Assembly: GCA_964631375.1 (NCBI GenBank)
Contig: CAZVYQ010000003.1
Span: 56,226-120,225 of the forward strand
Source of the DNA: JAAYYM01 sp964631375
GTDB taxonomy: Bacteria > Bacillota > Clostridia > Lachnospirales > Lachnospiraceae
DNA length: 64,000 bases
Direction of reading: 5' to 3'
Within the stretch, counting starts at the first letter, position 1, and each line of letters begins with the position of its first letter. Both the position numbers and the translations under genes were made by a program. The notes below the pieces were generated by a model. That model was not told where the DNA came from, searched no databases, and worked only from the letters and a program-made list of their open reading frames with translations. Shown here piece after piece: positions 24,626 through 34,391 of the stretch.

Positions 24626-25405
24626 CTATCTGCTAAACAGCAGATTATTTACCCTCTCTGTCACATAGATCTCATCACCCACATAGGCAAGTTCATATCC
24701 CTTAATGACATCGGCGTCATATTGTTGCAGGATATCCTCAAATCCAACCGCTGTACTTCTCTTCTTTGGAAATCTGACTGCTGTATTAAATTGTTTTACT
24801 AATTTCAGACCAATTGTTCCGGCAAGCTGTTCCCATTCAACCTTGGTATAAAACTTGATATGTCCATCCTTTTTGAGCTGCATGTAAGCATCTACAAAAC
24901 GATCTGTATCATCCTCATTCGGCGTAGGATCAGACAGGAACAGTTCTCCGGAATCATTCAATACTCTTCCGATCTCGGAAAATGTTTTGTCAATCAGCGG
25001 AAAATGATGTAATGCATACCGTGTGATGATCAGATCAAACGTCTCCGCCGGAAAAGGAAAATCAATGCCGTTATAGGACACAAACTTAAGATTATGAAGC
25101 TTTTCTTCATCTGCTCTCTCTCTGTTTTGCTGCAATGTCTTTTCTACGATATCAAGTCCGATTATCTCGGCTTCCGGGTACAGCTTAGCAAGCGGAAAGG
25201 ACAGATATCCGCTTCCTGTTCCTAAATCCAAGATCTTCATTGCGGGTTTGATACTCAGTACCTCTAGGATTTGTTTCAGATGTTCTTCATCCTGTGTCTG
25301 TTTATTATAAAAAACTCCCTCTGTAAAACTTTTCTCAAATTCGTTTTTTGTTGCATCAATGCTGTTTTTCGCATATTCGTCTGTAACAATCTCTCTCATT
25401 TTCAT
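24626..25405 (-). CDS. Class I SAM-dependent methyltransferase
   Basis: A 259-aa UbiE-like methyltransferase. Motif I ILDLGTGSGYLSFPLA (about residues 60-75), motif II GLDIVEKTL and the post-motif region FDLIITRYALHHF are present. The substrate is unknown. I use the ATG at 25405, five bases after AAAGG; a GTG at 25411 is possible. It is the first gene of a methyltransferase-glycosyltransferase-radical SAM run and is divergent from the serine hydrolase operon. Confidence 0.88.
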   Translation of the reverse strand: MKMREIVTDEYAKNSIDATKNEFEKSFTEGVFYNKQTQDEEHLKQILEVLSIKPAMKILDLGTGSGYLSFPLAKLYPEAEIIGLDIVEKTLQQNRERADEEKLHNLKFVSYNGIDFPFPAETFDLIITRYALHHFPLIDKTFSEIGRVLNDSGELFLSDPTPNEDDTDRFVDAYMQLKKDGHIKFYTKVEWEQLAGTIGLKLVKQFNTAVRFPKKRSTAVGFEDILQQYDADVIKGYELAYVGDEIYVTERVNNLLFSR

Positions 25406-25440
25406 AGTCACCTTTCGCTCAATCTTATAGATCCTTCTTT

Positions 25441-25469
25441 ATATTAAGCGATTTTCCTCTCAGAAACAA
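25441..25469 (-). promoter_or_regulatory. Probable promoter of the methyltransferase operon
   Basis: Minus-strand -35 TTGTTT (25464-25469) and -10 TAATAT (25441-25446), 17 bases apart, 36 bases before the start codon. Confidence 0.5.
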
Positions 25470-25539
25470 TTTACATTTGTCACGAACTGACCAAAATCAT
25501 CCCTATCTGTCTGTTACCATATATTTTTTCGCAAAAATG

Positions 25540-25599
25540 GTTAAACGTTAAACTAAATTGTGATAAGAACTTGTAAACTGTTCTTTCGTATGATAAAAT
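25540..25599 (+). promoter_or_regulatory. Probable promoter and tandem box of the serine hydrolase-ABC operon
   Basis: Plus-strand -35 TTGTAA (25571-25576) and -10 TAAAAT (25594-25599) with a 17-base spacer. Just upstream GTTAAAC is repeated in tandem (25540-25546 and 25547-25553), which could be a regulator site; that is only suggestive. Confidence 0.45.
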
Positions 25600-25629
25600 C
25601 TTTTCACTATACTATTGAAAGGCTTGGTG

Positions 25630-26817
25630 ATGAAAATGGAAATCATACAAGGAACTATTGACTGCAGACCCGAAGACGTCGACTACGATTCCTCTCGAAT
25701 TGAAGCACTCAACAAGCATCTACAAAAGATGATCGAGCAGAAAAAAATCGACGGATCAGCTTACTGCATTCTGCGAAATGGCAAGATAATTGCCCACAAC
25801 AGCATCGGAACCGCTCACTATATTGACGGGGACAGACCTATGCTGCCTGACACTGTACATAGAGTTGCATCCGTCACTAAGACCTTTACAACTGTTGCAC
25901 TGATGAAATTGATCGAGGATGGATATACCAGACTGGATATCAAGGTCGGTGAGATCCTGCCTCAGATGGCAAAGCCGCCCTTTCAGGACATTACCCTGTT
26001 TCATTTATTAACGCATACCTCCGGACTCTTTCCAGACGATGGCTGCGTTACAGATGATTATCATTGTTCTCATTGGGAGTTTGTAGAGGAAGCCTCAAAA
26101 CACTGGAAACAGGGTGAAGAATTTGACTGGTTATCCAATGGACTTCGTGGCGGTATGCATGGAGAGCCCGGTCAGTGGTGGCAGTACTGCTCTTTTGCTT
26201 TCAGTATTCTGGGAGAGGTAATCAAGGCTCTGAGTGGAGTCAGAGCGGAGGAATTCATTGTAGAGCAGATTGTTAAGCCTCTTAACATGAAGGATACTGG
26301 TTTTATCCCCACCAAAGAACAGGCAGCCAGATCCAATATTTTATATCATGACAATCACTGCAAGGAAGAGTTACTAAATCTGATCAATGGCAAGCAGCGA
26401 GAAGCATTCGCCTGGGAAGCAGTTCCCGGTACAGGCGGTAGAATGTTCTCTACTCCTTATGACCTGATTCGTTTTGCAAATATGCTCCTACACAAAGGAA
26501 CACTTGATGATGTTCGCATTCTCGGTCGCAAGACCTTTGAGAAGATGACTACCAGCTCTCTGACAAACATCCCTGATCACTGTTGGGGTGCAACCTGCGA
26601 GGATCGTAAATACGGTATTGGCTTTGATATGCGTGAGGGTCCTGGATTCCATTATTCAAAGGGAAGCTTTATGCATGAAGGTGCAGGTGCCTGCTCCATG
26701 AATATTGATCCTGTTGAGAATCTTGCGGCTGTATGGTTCGTTCCCTTTGCAGATGAAGGATGGTATTCTGAATGTCTATACAATGTCAATAATATTATCT
26801 GGTCAGGGCTGAAATAA
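25630..26817 (+). CDS. Serine beta-lactamase-like hydrolase (class C fold)
   Basis: A 395-aa cytoplasmic-looking penicillin-binding/beta-lactamase-family protein with no signal peptide. The nucleophile box is SVTK (in RVASVTKTFTTVALM), the second motif YCSF (YxS/N type) and the third region PGTGG. Members are esterases, D-aminopeptidases or peptidases as well as true beta-lactamases, so resistance should not be assumed. The start at 25630 is seven bases after AAAGG; an in-frame TTG at 25615 has no site. It is followed after 21 bases by ABC permeases and an ATPase, suggesting that its substrate or product is transported. Confidence 0.85.
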   Translation: MKMEIIQGTIDCRPEDVDYDSSRIEALNKHLQKMIEQKKIDGSAYCILRNGKIIAHNSIGTAHYIDGDRPMLPDTVHRVASVTKTFTTVALMKLIEDGYTRLDIKVGEILPQMAKPPFQDITLFHLLTHTSGLFPDDGCVTDDYHCSHWEFVEEASKHWKQGEEFDWLSNGLRGGMHGEPGQWWQYCSFAFSILGEVIKALSGVRAEEFIVEQIVKPLNMKDTGFIPTKEQAARSNILYHDNHCKEELLNLINGKQREAFAWEAVPGTGGRMFSTPYDLIRFANMLLHKGTLDDVRILGRKTFEKMTTSSLTNIPDHCWGATCEDRKYGIGFDMREGPGFHYSKGSFMHEGAGACSMNIDPVENLAAVWFVPFADEGWYSECLYNVNNIIWSGLK

Positions 26818-26838
26818 TCTGACCTTTGGAGAAGCATC

Positions 26839-27657
26839 ATGAAGTGGCTAAAGAAAAAATGGAACGTGCTTTGCGAAGTAGCGTTTGTAACCTATAAAGA
26901 GTGGAGTGCATACCGCACCCACTCTATGGTTTCTATATTAGTAGGACCTATCTTTTTTGCTGTACAGTATTTCATCTGGAGTGCTGTGTATGGTGAAGGT
27001 GGCACTCTCAATGGAATGGAGCTTCCACAGATCATCCGATACTATGGAGCAAGTGCTTTATTAGGATACCTGACTATGGATTTTGCAGACTGGAATCTAT
27101 CCATGCTGATCCGCACCGGAAAATATCTAACATTTTCGCTGCGGCCGATTCATCATAGATTTTTTGCATTTTCACAGAAAATCGGGCATCGGTTTTTAGG
27201 TTTTATTTTTGAATTTCTGCCCTGCCTGTGTATCTTTGTTTTTGTATTCAGAATTGATATGAAACCTGCATATCCGGTATGGACAGTTGTTTCTGTGTTA
27301 CTGGCATTTTTGATGCAGTTTTACATTAACTATTGTTTGGGACTCTTCTCATTCTGGATCGTAGATTCCACTGGACTGCGAAATGCATTCTTTCTGCTGT
27401 CCTCTGTTTTTTCCGGATCACTGATCCCGCTGGTTTTTTTCCCTGAATGGCTGCAAAAAGCACAGTTTTTCCTGCCCTTTCAGTACATCACTTATGTACC
27501 GGTTATGGTATTTACCGGGCAGTATTCTCTTGGTGGATTTTCTCTTACGATACCGACCATCATCGGATATCAGACAGCTGCTGTTTTGATCATGGTTGTT
27601 TTAAGCGAAGCATTGTATCGAAATGCCATGAAGCATTTCAGTGGCGTTGGAGCATAG
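26839..27657 (+). CDS. ABC-2 family permease, subunit 1
   Basis: A 272-aa membrane protein with six predicted helices of the ABC-2 transporter (PF06182-like) type: short cytoplasmic N-terminus, TYKEWSAYRTHSM before helix 1, and LTMDFADWNLSMLIRTGKY between helices 2 and 3. It pairs with the similar gene nine bases downstream as a heterodimer with the ATPase at 28470. The ATG follows GGAGAAGCATC. The cargo is unknown; relatives export lipids or toxic compounds. Confidence 0.85.
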   Translation: MKWLKKKWNVLCEVAFVTYKEWSAYRTHSMVSILVGPIFFAVQYFIWSAVYGEGGTLNGMELPQIIRYYGASALLGYLTMDFADWNLSMLIRTGKYLTFSLRPIHHRFFAFSQKIGHRFLGFIFEFLPCLCIFVFVFRIDMKPAYPVWTVVSVLLAFLMQFYINYCLGLFSFWIVDSTGLRNAFFLLSSVFSGSLIPLVFFPEWLQKAQFFLPFQYITYVPVMVFTGQYSLGGFSLTIPTIIGYQTAAVLIMVVLSEALYRNAMKHFSGVGA

Positions 27658-27666
27658 AGGTGACAC

Positions 27667-28470
27667 ATGAAAAAATATCGAAAGAAAATCAGACGCTACG
27701 GAGCCATTTATCTGGAATGTATGCGTGGTTCCATAGGTAAGGTACTTGCCTATCGGGCAAATTTCATAATCTCTACAATCATCACGCTACTTGGTAATCT
27801 CGCATTTCCACTGGTAACCTTGTTGATCTATCAAAGTGGTGCCTCTTTTCCCAAATGGAATTTCTATGAGGTATGGCTGTTGCAATCCATCTTTACCATG
27901 GCAAACGGACTGACCGGGATTTTGTTCCACGGAGTTCTGTGGATCACTATGGATCATGTACGGGAGGGTAACTTTGAGATAGTACTCCTAAAGCCGTTAT
28001 CACCATTGTTTTATCTGATCGCTACCACTTTTGAACCTGACAGCGTCGGACTACTCATCTGTGGTGGTGTATTTTATGGAATTGCTGCCTGTCATCTACC
28101 AGCCTTCTCCATCATCGGCGTATTACAGAGTATTGTACTCTTTGCTGCCGGTATGGCAGTTATGGCGGGATTTTCCTTGTTTATGGCAGCCACCTCGTTC
28201 AAGTGGGTTGGCAATTCCCGAATTCCTGAGATATTTGATTCTCTTGCGTCCTTTGGAAAATACCCGCTTAATATTTTTCCTCCATTGATCAGAATGCTTG
28301 CAACGTTTTTGATCCCTGTCGGAATGATTGGATTCTATCCTGCTCAGGCACTTTTAGGCAAGCTGACTCCAACGATCTGGTTTGCGGTACTGCCCTGCTT
28401 TTTATTTGTATTCATATCAATTAAAACATACGGAAGAATGATAAAACTTTACGAAGGAGTTGGTGGCTGA
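27667..28470 (+). CDS. ABC-2 family permease, subunit 2
   Basis: A 267-aa six-helix permease of the same family as its neighbour (AYRANFIISTIITLLGN; MDHVREGNFEIVLLKPLSPLF; late helices FLIPVGMIGFYPAQALLG). It begins nine bases after subunit 1 and its stop overlaps the ATPase start (TGATG), so synthesis of the three subunits is coupled. Confidence 0.87.
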   Translation: MKKYRKKIRRYGAIYLECMRGSIGKVLAYRANFIISTIITLLGNLAFPLVTLLIYQSGASFPKWNFYEVWLLQSIFTMANGLTGILFHGVLWITMDHVREGNFEIVLLKPLSPLFYLIATTFEPDSVGLLICGGVFYGIAACHLPAFSIIGVLQSIVLFAAGMAVMAGFSLFMAATSFKWVGNSRIPEIFDSLASFGKYPLNIFPPLIRMLATFLIPVGMIGFYPAQALLGKLTPTIWFAVLPCFLFVFISIKTYGRMIKLYEGVGG

Positions 28471-29444
28471 TGGACATAATTAAGGTAGAGCATCTGACAA
28501 AAACATATACTACATATAAAAGAAGTACCGGATTGGGTGCTGTTCTTAAGAGCCTTTTTCACAGAGAGAAGGTCTTAATCAATGCGGTAGACGATATTAG
28601 CTTTCACATTAAAGAAGGGGAGATCTGTGGTATTTTAGGGCCAAATGGTGCCGGCAAATCAACGACGATTAAAATGCTCTGTGGATCTTTGTATCCCACT
28701 GCCGGCAAGATTGATGTATGTGGTCTCGAGCCCGCAAAAGAACGACGAAAATATGTCTTTTGGATCGGCGCCGTATTTGGACAAAAGTCGCAGTTAATCT
28801 GGGACATCCCACCTGCAGACAGTTTTCGCATGAATAAAGCAATCTATGGTATCGAAAATGATGTTTATGAAAAACGTCTGAATGAACTGGTTGAAATGTT
28901 TGAGGTCGCAGATATCATACACAAGCCCACAAGAGTCCTCTCTCTGGGAGAACGCATGAAATGCGAGTTTATTATGGCGATGCTGCATGATCCAAAGGTA
29001 GTTTTTTTGGATGAACCGACCATTGGGCTGGATGTCATCGCAAAAGGAACCATTCGTGATTTTATTCGTAAGAAGAATCAGGAGGGTACGACTTTTATTC
29101 TAACGACACACGACTTGGAGGATGTGGAACAACTTGCAGACAGAGTCATCATCATCAATCACGGCAAGAAGGTGTTTGATGACAGTCTTCCAAAACTTCG
29201 AACCAATCTGGGTGAAAAAAAGATCATAGAATTGGTGCTGAACAAGCCTATCAAAACAGAACAGTTAGAGAATGTACAGATTCTGGAGCAGAAATCTCCA
29301 CAAGAATTGACACTTGAAATAGATATATCCGACTATCCAATCGGCGAATCCATTAAGATGCTTTCAGAAAAACTGGATATTCAGGACATCTCCGTTAAAG
29401 AGCTGCCCATGGATCGTATTATCAAACAAATATATGAAGAATAA
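28470..29444 (+). CDS. ABC transporter ATP-binding protein (ABC-2 exporter)
   Basis: A 324-aa ATPase: Walker A GPNGAGKST (about residues 56-64), an FGQKSQLIWDIP Q-loop region typical of the group that works with PF06182 permeases, signature LSLGERMKCEF and Walker B VVFLDEPTIGLD, then the H-loop THDLED. A C-terminal extension of about 80 residues is usual here. It ends three bases before the convergent sugar-binding-protein gene, with no obvious terminator between them. Confidence 0.93.
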   Translation: MDIIKVEHLTKTYTTYKRSTGLGAVLKSLFHREKVLINAVDDISFHIKEGEICGILGPNGAGKSTTIKMLCGSLYPTAGKIDVCGLEPAKERRKYVFWIGAVFGQKSQLIWDIPPADSFRMNKAIYGIENDVYEKRLNELVEMFEVADIIHKPTRVLSLGERMKCEFIMAMLHDPKVVFLDEPTIGLDVIAKGTIRDFIRKKNQEGTTFILTTHDLEDVEQLADRVIIINHGKKVFDDSLPKLRTNLGEKKIIELVLNKPIKTEQLENVQILEQKSPQELTLEIDISDYPIGESIKMLSEKLDIQDISVKELPMDRIIKQIYEE

Positions 29445-29447
29445 CCT

Positions 29448-30515
29448 CTATTTGGTTCTCTGATCAATCATATCCTGAGTCAAGATTGATACAATGTAAT
29501 TAGCACCATCAATTTCCATTTTATTTACGGTGTCATCTGCACAAAATATATCCTCACTGACATACTCATATTTTTCAGGAATACCGCCCTCCTCCAATGT
29601 TTCTATGATGGCCTGTACACGCGGGCCATGGAGGGGATTACATTCCGCCAGACAGGTAATCCTGTCTTCCAGAGCATATTGCAGTGCTTCCTTCTTAACG
29701 CCGTCAAAGGATATCACCATGATCTCTCCATGGGCAATATCTGATCCGACACGTTTTCCGGCAGCTTCGATGGCATCAATTGCACCAAAAGCCTCATTAT
29801 CATTTTCACAATAAACGACATTAATATTATCAAATCTGCGTAGGAAGGATTCCATGACTTCCTGACCCTTTGTCTGAGTAAAATCACCTGTTGCCTCAGC
29901 CATCAGATCCCATCCGTTTGCCTCTGCCGCATCCTTCAAACCCTTTGTCCGTCCGATCTGTGCAGAGCCTCCCATTGTTCCCTGAATGTTTACAATATGA
30001 ATATCAGAAGGGAGAATTCCCTTTGCAATTGTATATTTCTTTAGCCATTCACAGACCTTTTTGGCTTCCAGTTCAAAATTGGAACCTACCCAGCATGTAA
30101 ATAGGCTCTCATCTTGTACATCAACCATACGGTCAACAATGATGACCGGGATTCCTGCATCCTTTGCTTCCTGTAGCACTGTTTCCCACCCGGTTTCCGT
30201 AACAGGTGCTAACACGATATAATCCACCTCTTGCTGAATAAAGGTTCGGATCGCAGTAATTTGGTTGGTTTGTTTCTGTTGTCCATCATCAAAGATGAGT
30301 TCATAGCCGTTTTCGGCACAAAAAGTTGTTTTCATGGATTCTGTATTGGCACTTCTCCAATCAGATTCAGCCCCAAGTTGAGAAAAGCCTACCACAATAT
30401 TTTTTTCCGGATTTTCTTCCTCTGCTTCAACAGGCTGTTCAATTGGTTCTTTTTTCATACACCCGATTGCCATGACACATAACATCATTGTAATGATGAT
30501 GTACAATTTCTTCAT
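29448..30515 (-). CDS. Second galactofuranose-type sugar-binding lipoprotein
   Basis: A 355-aa type I periplasmic-binding-fold protein with a lipoprotein signal (MAIGC lipobox, cysteine near residue 19) and an acidic linker. The fold signatures VVGFSQLGAESDWR, DYIVLAPVTETGWETVL and IIVDRMVDV are shared with YtfQ. It is the last gene of the sugar ABC operon and similar to, but distinct from, the first binding protein at 34392-35465. It may widen the substrate range or act as a sensor ligand-binder for the YesM kinase. A stem-loop (30581-30611) separates it from the permease gene. Confidence 0.87.
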   Translation of the reverse strand: MKKLYIIITMMLCVMAIGCMKKEPIEQPVEAEEENPEKNIVVGFSQLGAESDWRSANTESMKTTFCAENGYELIFDDGQQKQTNQITAIRTFIQQEVDYIVLAPVTETGWETVLQEAKDAGIPVIIVDRMVDVQDESLFTCWVGSNFELEAKKVCEWLKKYTIAKGILPSDIHIVNIQGTMGGSAQIGRTKGLKDAAEANGWDLMAEATGDFTQTKGQEVMESFLRRFDNINVVYCENDNEAFGAIDAIEAAGKRVGSDIAHGEIMVISFDGVKKEALQYALEDRITCLAECNPLHGPRVQAIIETLEEGGIPEKYEYVSEDIFCADDTVNKMEIDGANYIVSILTQDMIDQRTK

Positions 30516-30580
30516 GTTTTACTCCACCTTTGACTCTTACTTCAATATACTATCATACATGATTTCTTACTAAAATGGTA

Positions 30581-30611
30581 GAGGGTGCTGCATCCATATC
30601 ACAGCCCCCTC
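30581..30611 (-). terminator. Intergenic stem-loop, weak terminator or attenuator
   Basis: Minus-strand GAGGGGGCTG (30602-30611) pairs with CAGCACCCTC (30581-30590), one mismatch, followed by a poor U tract. It could partly uncouple the second binding protein from the transporter genes. Confidence 0.45.
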
Positions 30612-30632
30612 ATGATGCTTCCATTTTATCTG

Positions 30633-31664
30633 TTAATTCTTTGATTTTACATCTTTCTTTCTTGCCATAACAACACTCTGTACTACCAAAAACAGACAAA
30701 GCATCGCTGCTATGGTAATTCCTGTCCACCATGCCTGATCCAGACCTGCTGAGGAAACGATATTCTGGATCGTACTCAGTGAAAGCACTCCGAAGAATGT
30801 ACCTATGATGTTACCAACACCACCGGTCAACATAGTACCTCCGATGATAGAAGATGCGATTGCGTTCATTTCAGCACCGCTTGCATGTGATGCCGAACCC
30901 GAACCAACATGCATGAAATAAACAAAGCCACCGATTCCGGCAAGTAAGCCGCAAATCAGATAAGACAAAAATTTTGTTCGCTTTACGTTGATACCGAGCA
31001 TCAGAGCACTCTGGTTATTACCACCAACTGCATAGAATCCACGTCCAAGTTTCGTCCATCTCAGCACACAGAATAAAACAATTACAACGATAATGGCAAC
31101 AATCACGCCAATCTCCACATATGCATTTACATACTTTCCAAGTTTATTAATCGATCCCAATCCTGGAAGAATTACACGTGTCTCTTTTAATGCCACAAAT
31201 GCCTCATTTTGAACATTAAATGGGTTTGTGTTGACAATCGTCGTCATACCACGGGCAAAAAACATACCCGCCAGCGTTACGATAAAGGGCTGAATATCAA
31301 GGTAAGCGATTAAAAATCCCTGAACCAGTCCAAATGCAAGTCCGATTGCAAGAGCGATCAGCATCGCCATAAAAGGATTTCCATTGTGATAATCCAAATA
31401 CACTGCACAGCACATGCTGACAAGTGCTGTCACACCACCGACGGAAATATCGATTCCTCCTGTAATCATAACAAGACTCATACCACAGGACAGAATGATT
31501 AATGCTGCATTTGCATTTAGAATATTAAAGAAGGTCTGCGGTTTCAAGAAACCCTTTCCCTGAATCAGAATTGCCCCAATATACATTGCAAAAAATACTA
31601 CAATGGTAATGGTCAGCAACAGATTTGTATCAGTTATGGTTCTTTTCTTTTTAGCCATGATCAT
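30633..31664 (-). CDS. yjfF: Sugar ABC permease, YjfF-like
   Basis: A 343-aa RbsC-family permease with about eight to ten helices, the ICGLLAGIGGFVYF core and the late GGTMLTGGVGNIIGTF loop. In E. coli the YtfT/YjfF pair forms the channel for galactofuranose. I use the ATG at 31664, which overlaps the stop of the preceding permease gene (ATGA) and follows AAGGAGG; an earlier in-frame codon at 31706 lies inside that gene. Confidence 0.9.
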   Translation of the reverse strand: MIMAKKKRTITDTNLLLTITIVVFFAMYIGAILIQGKGFLKPQTFFNILNANAALIILSCGMSLVMITGGIDISVGGVTALVSMCCAVYLDYHNGNPFMAMLIALAIGLAFGLVQGFLIAYLDIQPFIVTLAGMFFARGMTTIVNTNPFNVQNEAFVALKETRVILPGLGSINKLGKYVNAYVEIGVIVAIIVVIVLFCVLRWTKLGRGFYAVGGNNQSALMLGINVKRTKFLSYLICGLLAGIGGFVYFMHVGSGSASHASGAEMNAIASSIIGGTMLTGGVGNIIGTFFGVLSLSTIQNIVSSAGLDQAWWTGITIAAMLCLFLVVQSVVMARKKDVKSKN

Positions 31665-32761
31665 GCAACCTCCTTCACATGTGCTCGCAGCTTGAGTTTT
31701 TTCCATAGATCAGACATTCCGTTTCGAACAACCGGCGCACTGATTACAACAAGGAAAATAACAACGACTGCTTTATATGCCGAAAGTGCATCCGAAGATA
31801 CATTCATCTTGTATAATGTTGTTGTTAAGAACTGTATTACATAAGCTCCTAAAATAGAGGCTGTCATATTAAACTTGCCACCATTCAAGGCATTTCCACC
31901 CAGAGCAACCGCTAAGATTGCATCCATCTCAATATCCTTTGCAATTACTGAGTAATTAATTGAAGATAGTCTGCTGACTTTGATGAGTCCGGCTACTGCT
32001 ACACATAAACCAAGAATTACAAAGGTCAAAAATTTGATAAATGCAGGATTCAATCCATTTAATCTGGAAGAACTCTCATTGATTCCGACTGCCTGTGTAT
32101 ACAATCCGAGGTTTGTAAATTTCAGAACCAAAGTCATAATAATTACACAGATTAAAGCAATAAAGAACGGAGTAGGAATCGGAATTCCTGGGATAAATCC
32201 TCCAAAATAGCCAAAGGATGGTTCACTGATGATTGGCAATTCGTTATTATTGATCCATGCTGCAATTGAACGTCCGGCTGTAAACAGGATCAGGGTTGCT
32301 ACCATCGGCTGGATTTTAAAATACGCTACCAGTGCTCCGTTAAAAGCACCAAATAACATTGCTACTACACAGCTTACAAGAAAAGCTACAATAATCGGTG
32401 CCTGTAAGGTTTCCGGTCTGGAATTGGTTCCGCACAGGACTCTTAAGATCACACTACCACTGATTGCAATCGCTGCACCGACACTGATATCCTGACCACC
32501 TGACGCTGCTGTCACAAGTGTCATTCCGATTGCAAGGATTGCAAGTTCTGATCCATAGTCTAGGATAGTCATCAGATATCCTGAAAGAACCGGTGCACCT
32601 GCACTGTTATAACCAAAAGTGATCTTATAGAAAGAAGGATCCGCTATCAGGTTAAATACTGCTAATAACAATAATGCCGCAATCGGGATAAATATCTGCT
32701 TTTTGAATAATCTGCTGAAATAGGTTGACAGATTATTTCCTGTTTTTTGATTTGTCTGCAT
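31661..32761 (-). CDS. ytfT: Sugar ABC permease, YtfT-like
   Basis: A 366-aa inner-membrane permease of the BPD_transp_2 family: ILAIGMTLVTAASGGQDISVGA near helix 3 and ILAVALGGNALNGGKFNM near helix 8. It starts two bases after the ATPase gene ends and overlaps the second permease by four bases, so the subunits are made together. Confidence 0.9.
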   Translation of the reverse strand: MQTNQKTGNNLSTYFSRLFKKQIFIPIAALLLLAVFNLIADPSFYKITFGYNSAGAPVLSGYLMTILDYGSELAILAIGMTLVTAASGGQDISVGAAIAISGSVILRVLCGTNSRPETLQAPIIVAFLVSCVVAMLFGAFNGALVAYFKIQPMVATLILFTAGRSIAAWINNNELPIISEPSFGYFGGFIPGIPIPTPFFIALICVIIMTLVLKFTNLGLYTQAVGINESSSRLNGLNPAFIKFLTFVILGLCVAVAGLIKVSRLSSINYSVIAKDIEMDAILAVALGGNALNGGKFNMTASILGAYVIQFLTTTLYKMNVSSDALSAYKAVVVIFLVVISAPVVRNGMSDLWKKLKLRAHVKEVA

Positions 32762-32763
32762 GA

Positions 32764-34278
32764 TTATTTTTCACCTCCGGCAATCGTACTCATAATCTTG
32801 TTCTGTGTCAGATCTTCTCCTGACAACTCTCCGACCACTCTTCTGTCTCTCATAACGATCATTCTGGAACAAGTACGAAGCATCTCATCTGTTTCCGAAG
32901 AAATAAAGGTAATACTCATTCCCTCAGATGCTAACTTTAGTACAAGTTTCTGTATATCTACCTTTGTTCCGACATCAATACCTCTAGTCGGCTCATCTAA
33001 GATCAGATATTCCGGATGTGTTAACAGCCATCGTGCTAAAATAACCTTCTGCTGATTTCCGCCTGATAATGATTTGATCGGTGTATCATAGGATGCTGTC
33101 TTAATGCCTAACAGTTTGATGTATTCCTCTGCAAACTGATTGGCCTCAGCCTTTGAAAACGGTTTAAAGAAGCCCTGCAATACCTGTAAAGCCAAAATGA
33201 TATTTTCGCGAACTGAGAGATCTCCTACAATACCATCCTGTTTACGATCCTCAGGTAAATATCCGATTCCGTTACGCATCGCATCGATGGGCTTTGTAAT
33301 CTTTACTGTCTGTCCGTTCTTCTTTACCTTTCCTCCGAGTACTCTGTCAGCACCAAAGATCGCACGAACACATTCGCTTCGTCCTGATCCTAACAATCCG
33401 GTAAAGCCATTGACCTCACCCTTTCCGATATGAAAATCAAAGGGCTTGATTCCTGCATTACTGTAAAGTGCCTCGGTTTCAAATACCGGAACTGCATCCT
33501 TCTTTTGTTCATAGGTTCGGTATTCTCCCTGAACATCAGACAAAGTATCCAGATCTTTGCCTAACATCTTTGATACGAGCTGTACACGCGGCAGATCCTT
33601 TATCTCATATTCACCAACCAGTTTACCATCCCGCAGGACTGTAATCTTGTCACATACCTCATATACCTGATCAAGGAAATGTGTGACAAAGATAATACCA
33701 ACTCCTCTGGCTTTCAGATCACGCATCAGTTTAAACAACTTTTCAACCTCTTGCTCATCTAAAGAAGATGTTGGCTCATCCAAAATTAATACCTTACAGT
33801 CCATATCAACAGCACGTGCAATCGCCACCATCTGTTGAACAGCAATTGAACAACTTGCTAACTGTTGGGTAGGTTCTGCTAAAATGTCTAATGATTGCAG
33901 AATCGCTCCTGCATCTGCATTCATCTTCTTCCAGTTCTGATACAGATTCTTGCTTCTTCCAATAAACATATTCTCTGCTACCGAAAGATTCGGACATAAT
34001 GTAATTTCCTGATAAACCGTACTGATACCCAGATCCTGTGCTTCCTGTGGAGATCTGATCACAACTGCCTTTTCATGGCCCTTCATAAAAATCTGACCAT
34101 CATCCTTGCCGTAAACTCCGGTCAACACTTTGATCAATGTTGATTTTCCTGCACCATTCTCTCCCATCAATGCATGGATCTCACCCTCACATAAGGTAAA
34201 ATCCACACCCTGTAGAGCCAGTACACCCGGAAAGCTTTTGTTTATATTTTTCATTTCCAAAACAGCTTTGTCTTTCAC
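32764..34278 (-). CDS. ytfR: Sugar ABC ATPase with two nucleotide-binding domains, YtfR-like
   Basis: A 504-aa duplicated ATPase (RbsA/MglA/YtfR group). The first domain has GENGAGKSTLIKVL and VLILDEPTSSLDEQE. The second has a degenerate Walker A (GLLGSGRSECVRAI) and SLSGGNQQKVILARWLL with LILDEPTRGIDVGTK. This asymmetry is normal for the group. The start is a GTG at 34278, 11 bases after AGGAGG. A long-armed stem-loop upstream (34314-34353) separates it from the binding-protein gene. Confidence 0.93.
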   Translation of the reverse strand: MKDKAVLEMKNINKSFPGVLALQGVDFTLCEGEIHALMGENGAGKSTLIKVLTGVYGKDDGQIFMKGHEKAVVIRSPQEAQDLGISTVYQEITLCPNLSVAENMFIGRSKNLYQNWKKMNADAGAILQSLDILAEPTQQLASCSIAVQQMVAIARAVDMDCKVLILDEPTSSLDEQEVEKLFKLMRDLKARGVGIIFVTHFLDQVYEVCDKITVLRDGKLVGEYEIKDLPRVQLVSKMLGKDLDTLSDVQGEYRTYEQKKDAVPVFETEALYSNAGIKPFDFHIGKGEVNGFTGLLGSGRSECVRAIFGADRVLGGKVKKNGQTVKITKPIDAMRNGIGYLPEDRKQDGIVGDLSVRENIILALQVLQGFFKPFSKAEANQFAEEYIKLLGIKTASYDTPIKSLSGGNQQKVILARWLLTHPEYLILDEPTRGIDVGTKVDIQKLVLKLASEGMSITFISSETDEMLRTCSRMIVMRDRRVVGELSGEDLTQNKIMSTIAGGEK

Positions 34279-34313
34279 GAATGGGTTCGCCTCCTATCTC
34301 TTTGTATAATAAA

Positions 34314-34353
34314 CGCGGCGCAAGGATTTCATTTCTTTTTTACATGCGCCGCG
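34314..34353 (-). terminator. GC-rich stem-loop between binding protein and ATPase genes
   Basis: Minus-strand CGCGGCGCA (34345-34353) pairs with TGCGCCGCG (34314-34322); the 22-base loop and the following TTTATTA tract are not ideal for a terminator. Such elements commonly raise the binding-protein to transporter ratio by partial termination or mRNA protection. Confidence 0.55.
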
Positions 34354-34391
34354 CTTATTTCTCAATACTTCAATCACTGAGAGTTATTCTA

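Noticed and set aside
25630..26817. Antibiotic-resistance beta-lactamase
   Set aside because: The SxxK fold is shared with many esterases and peptidases, and there is no export signal; resistance cannot be claimed.
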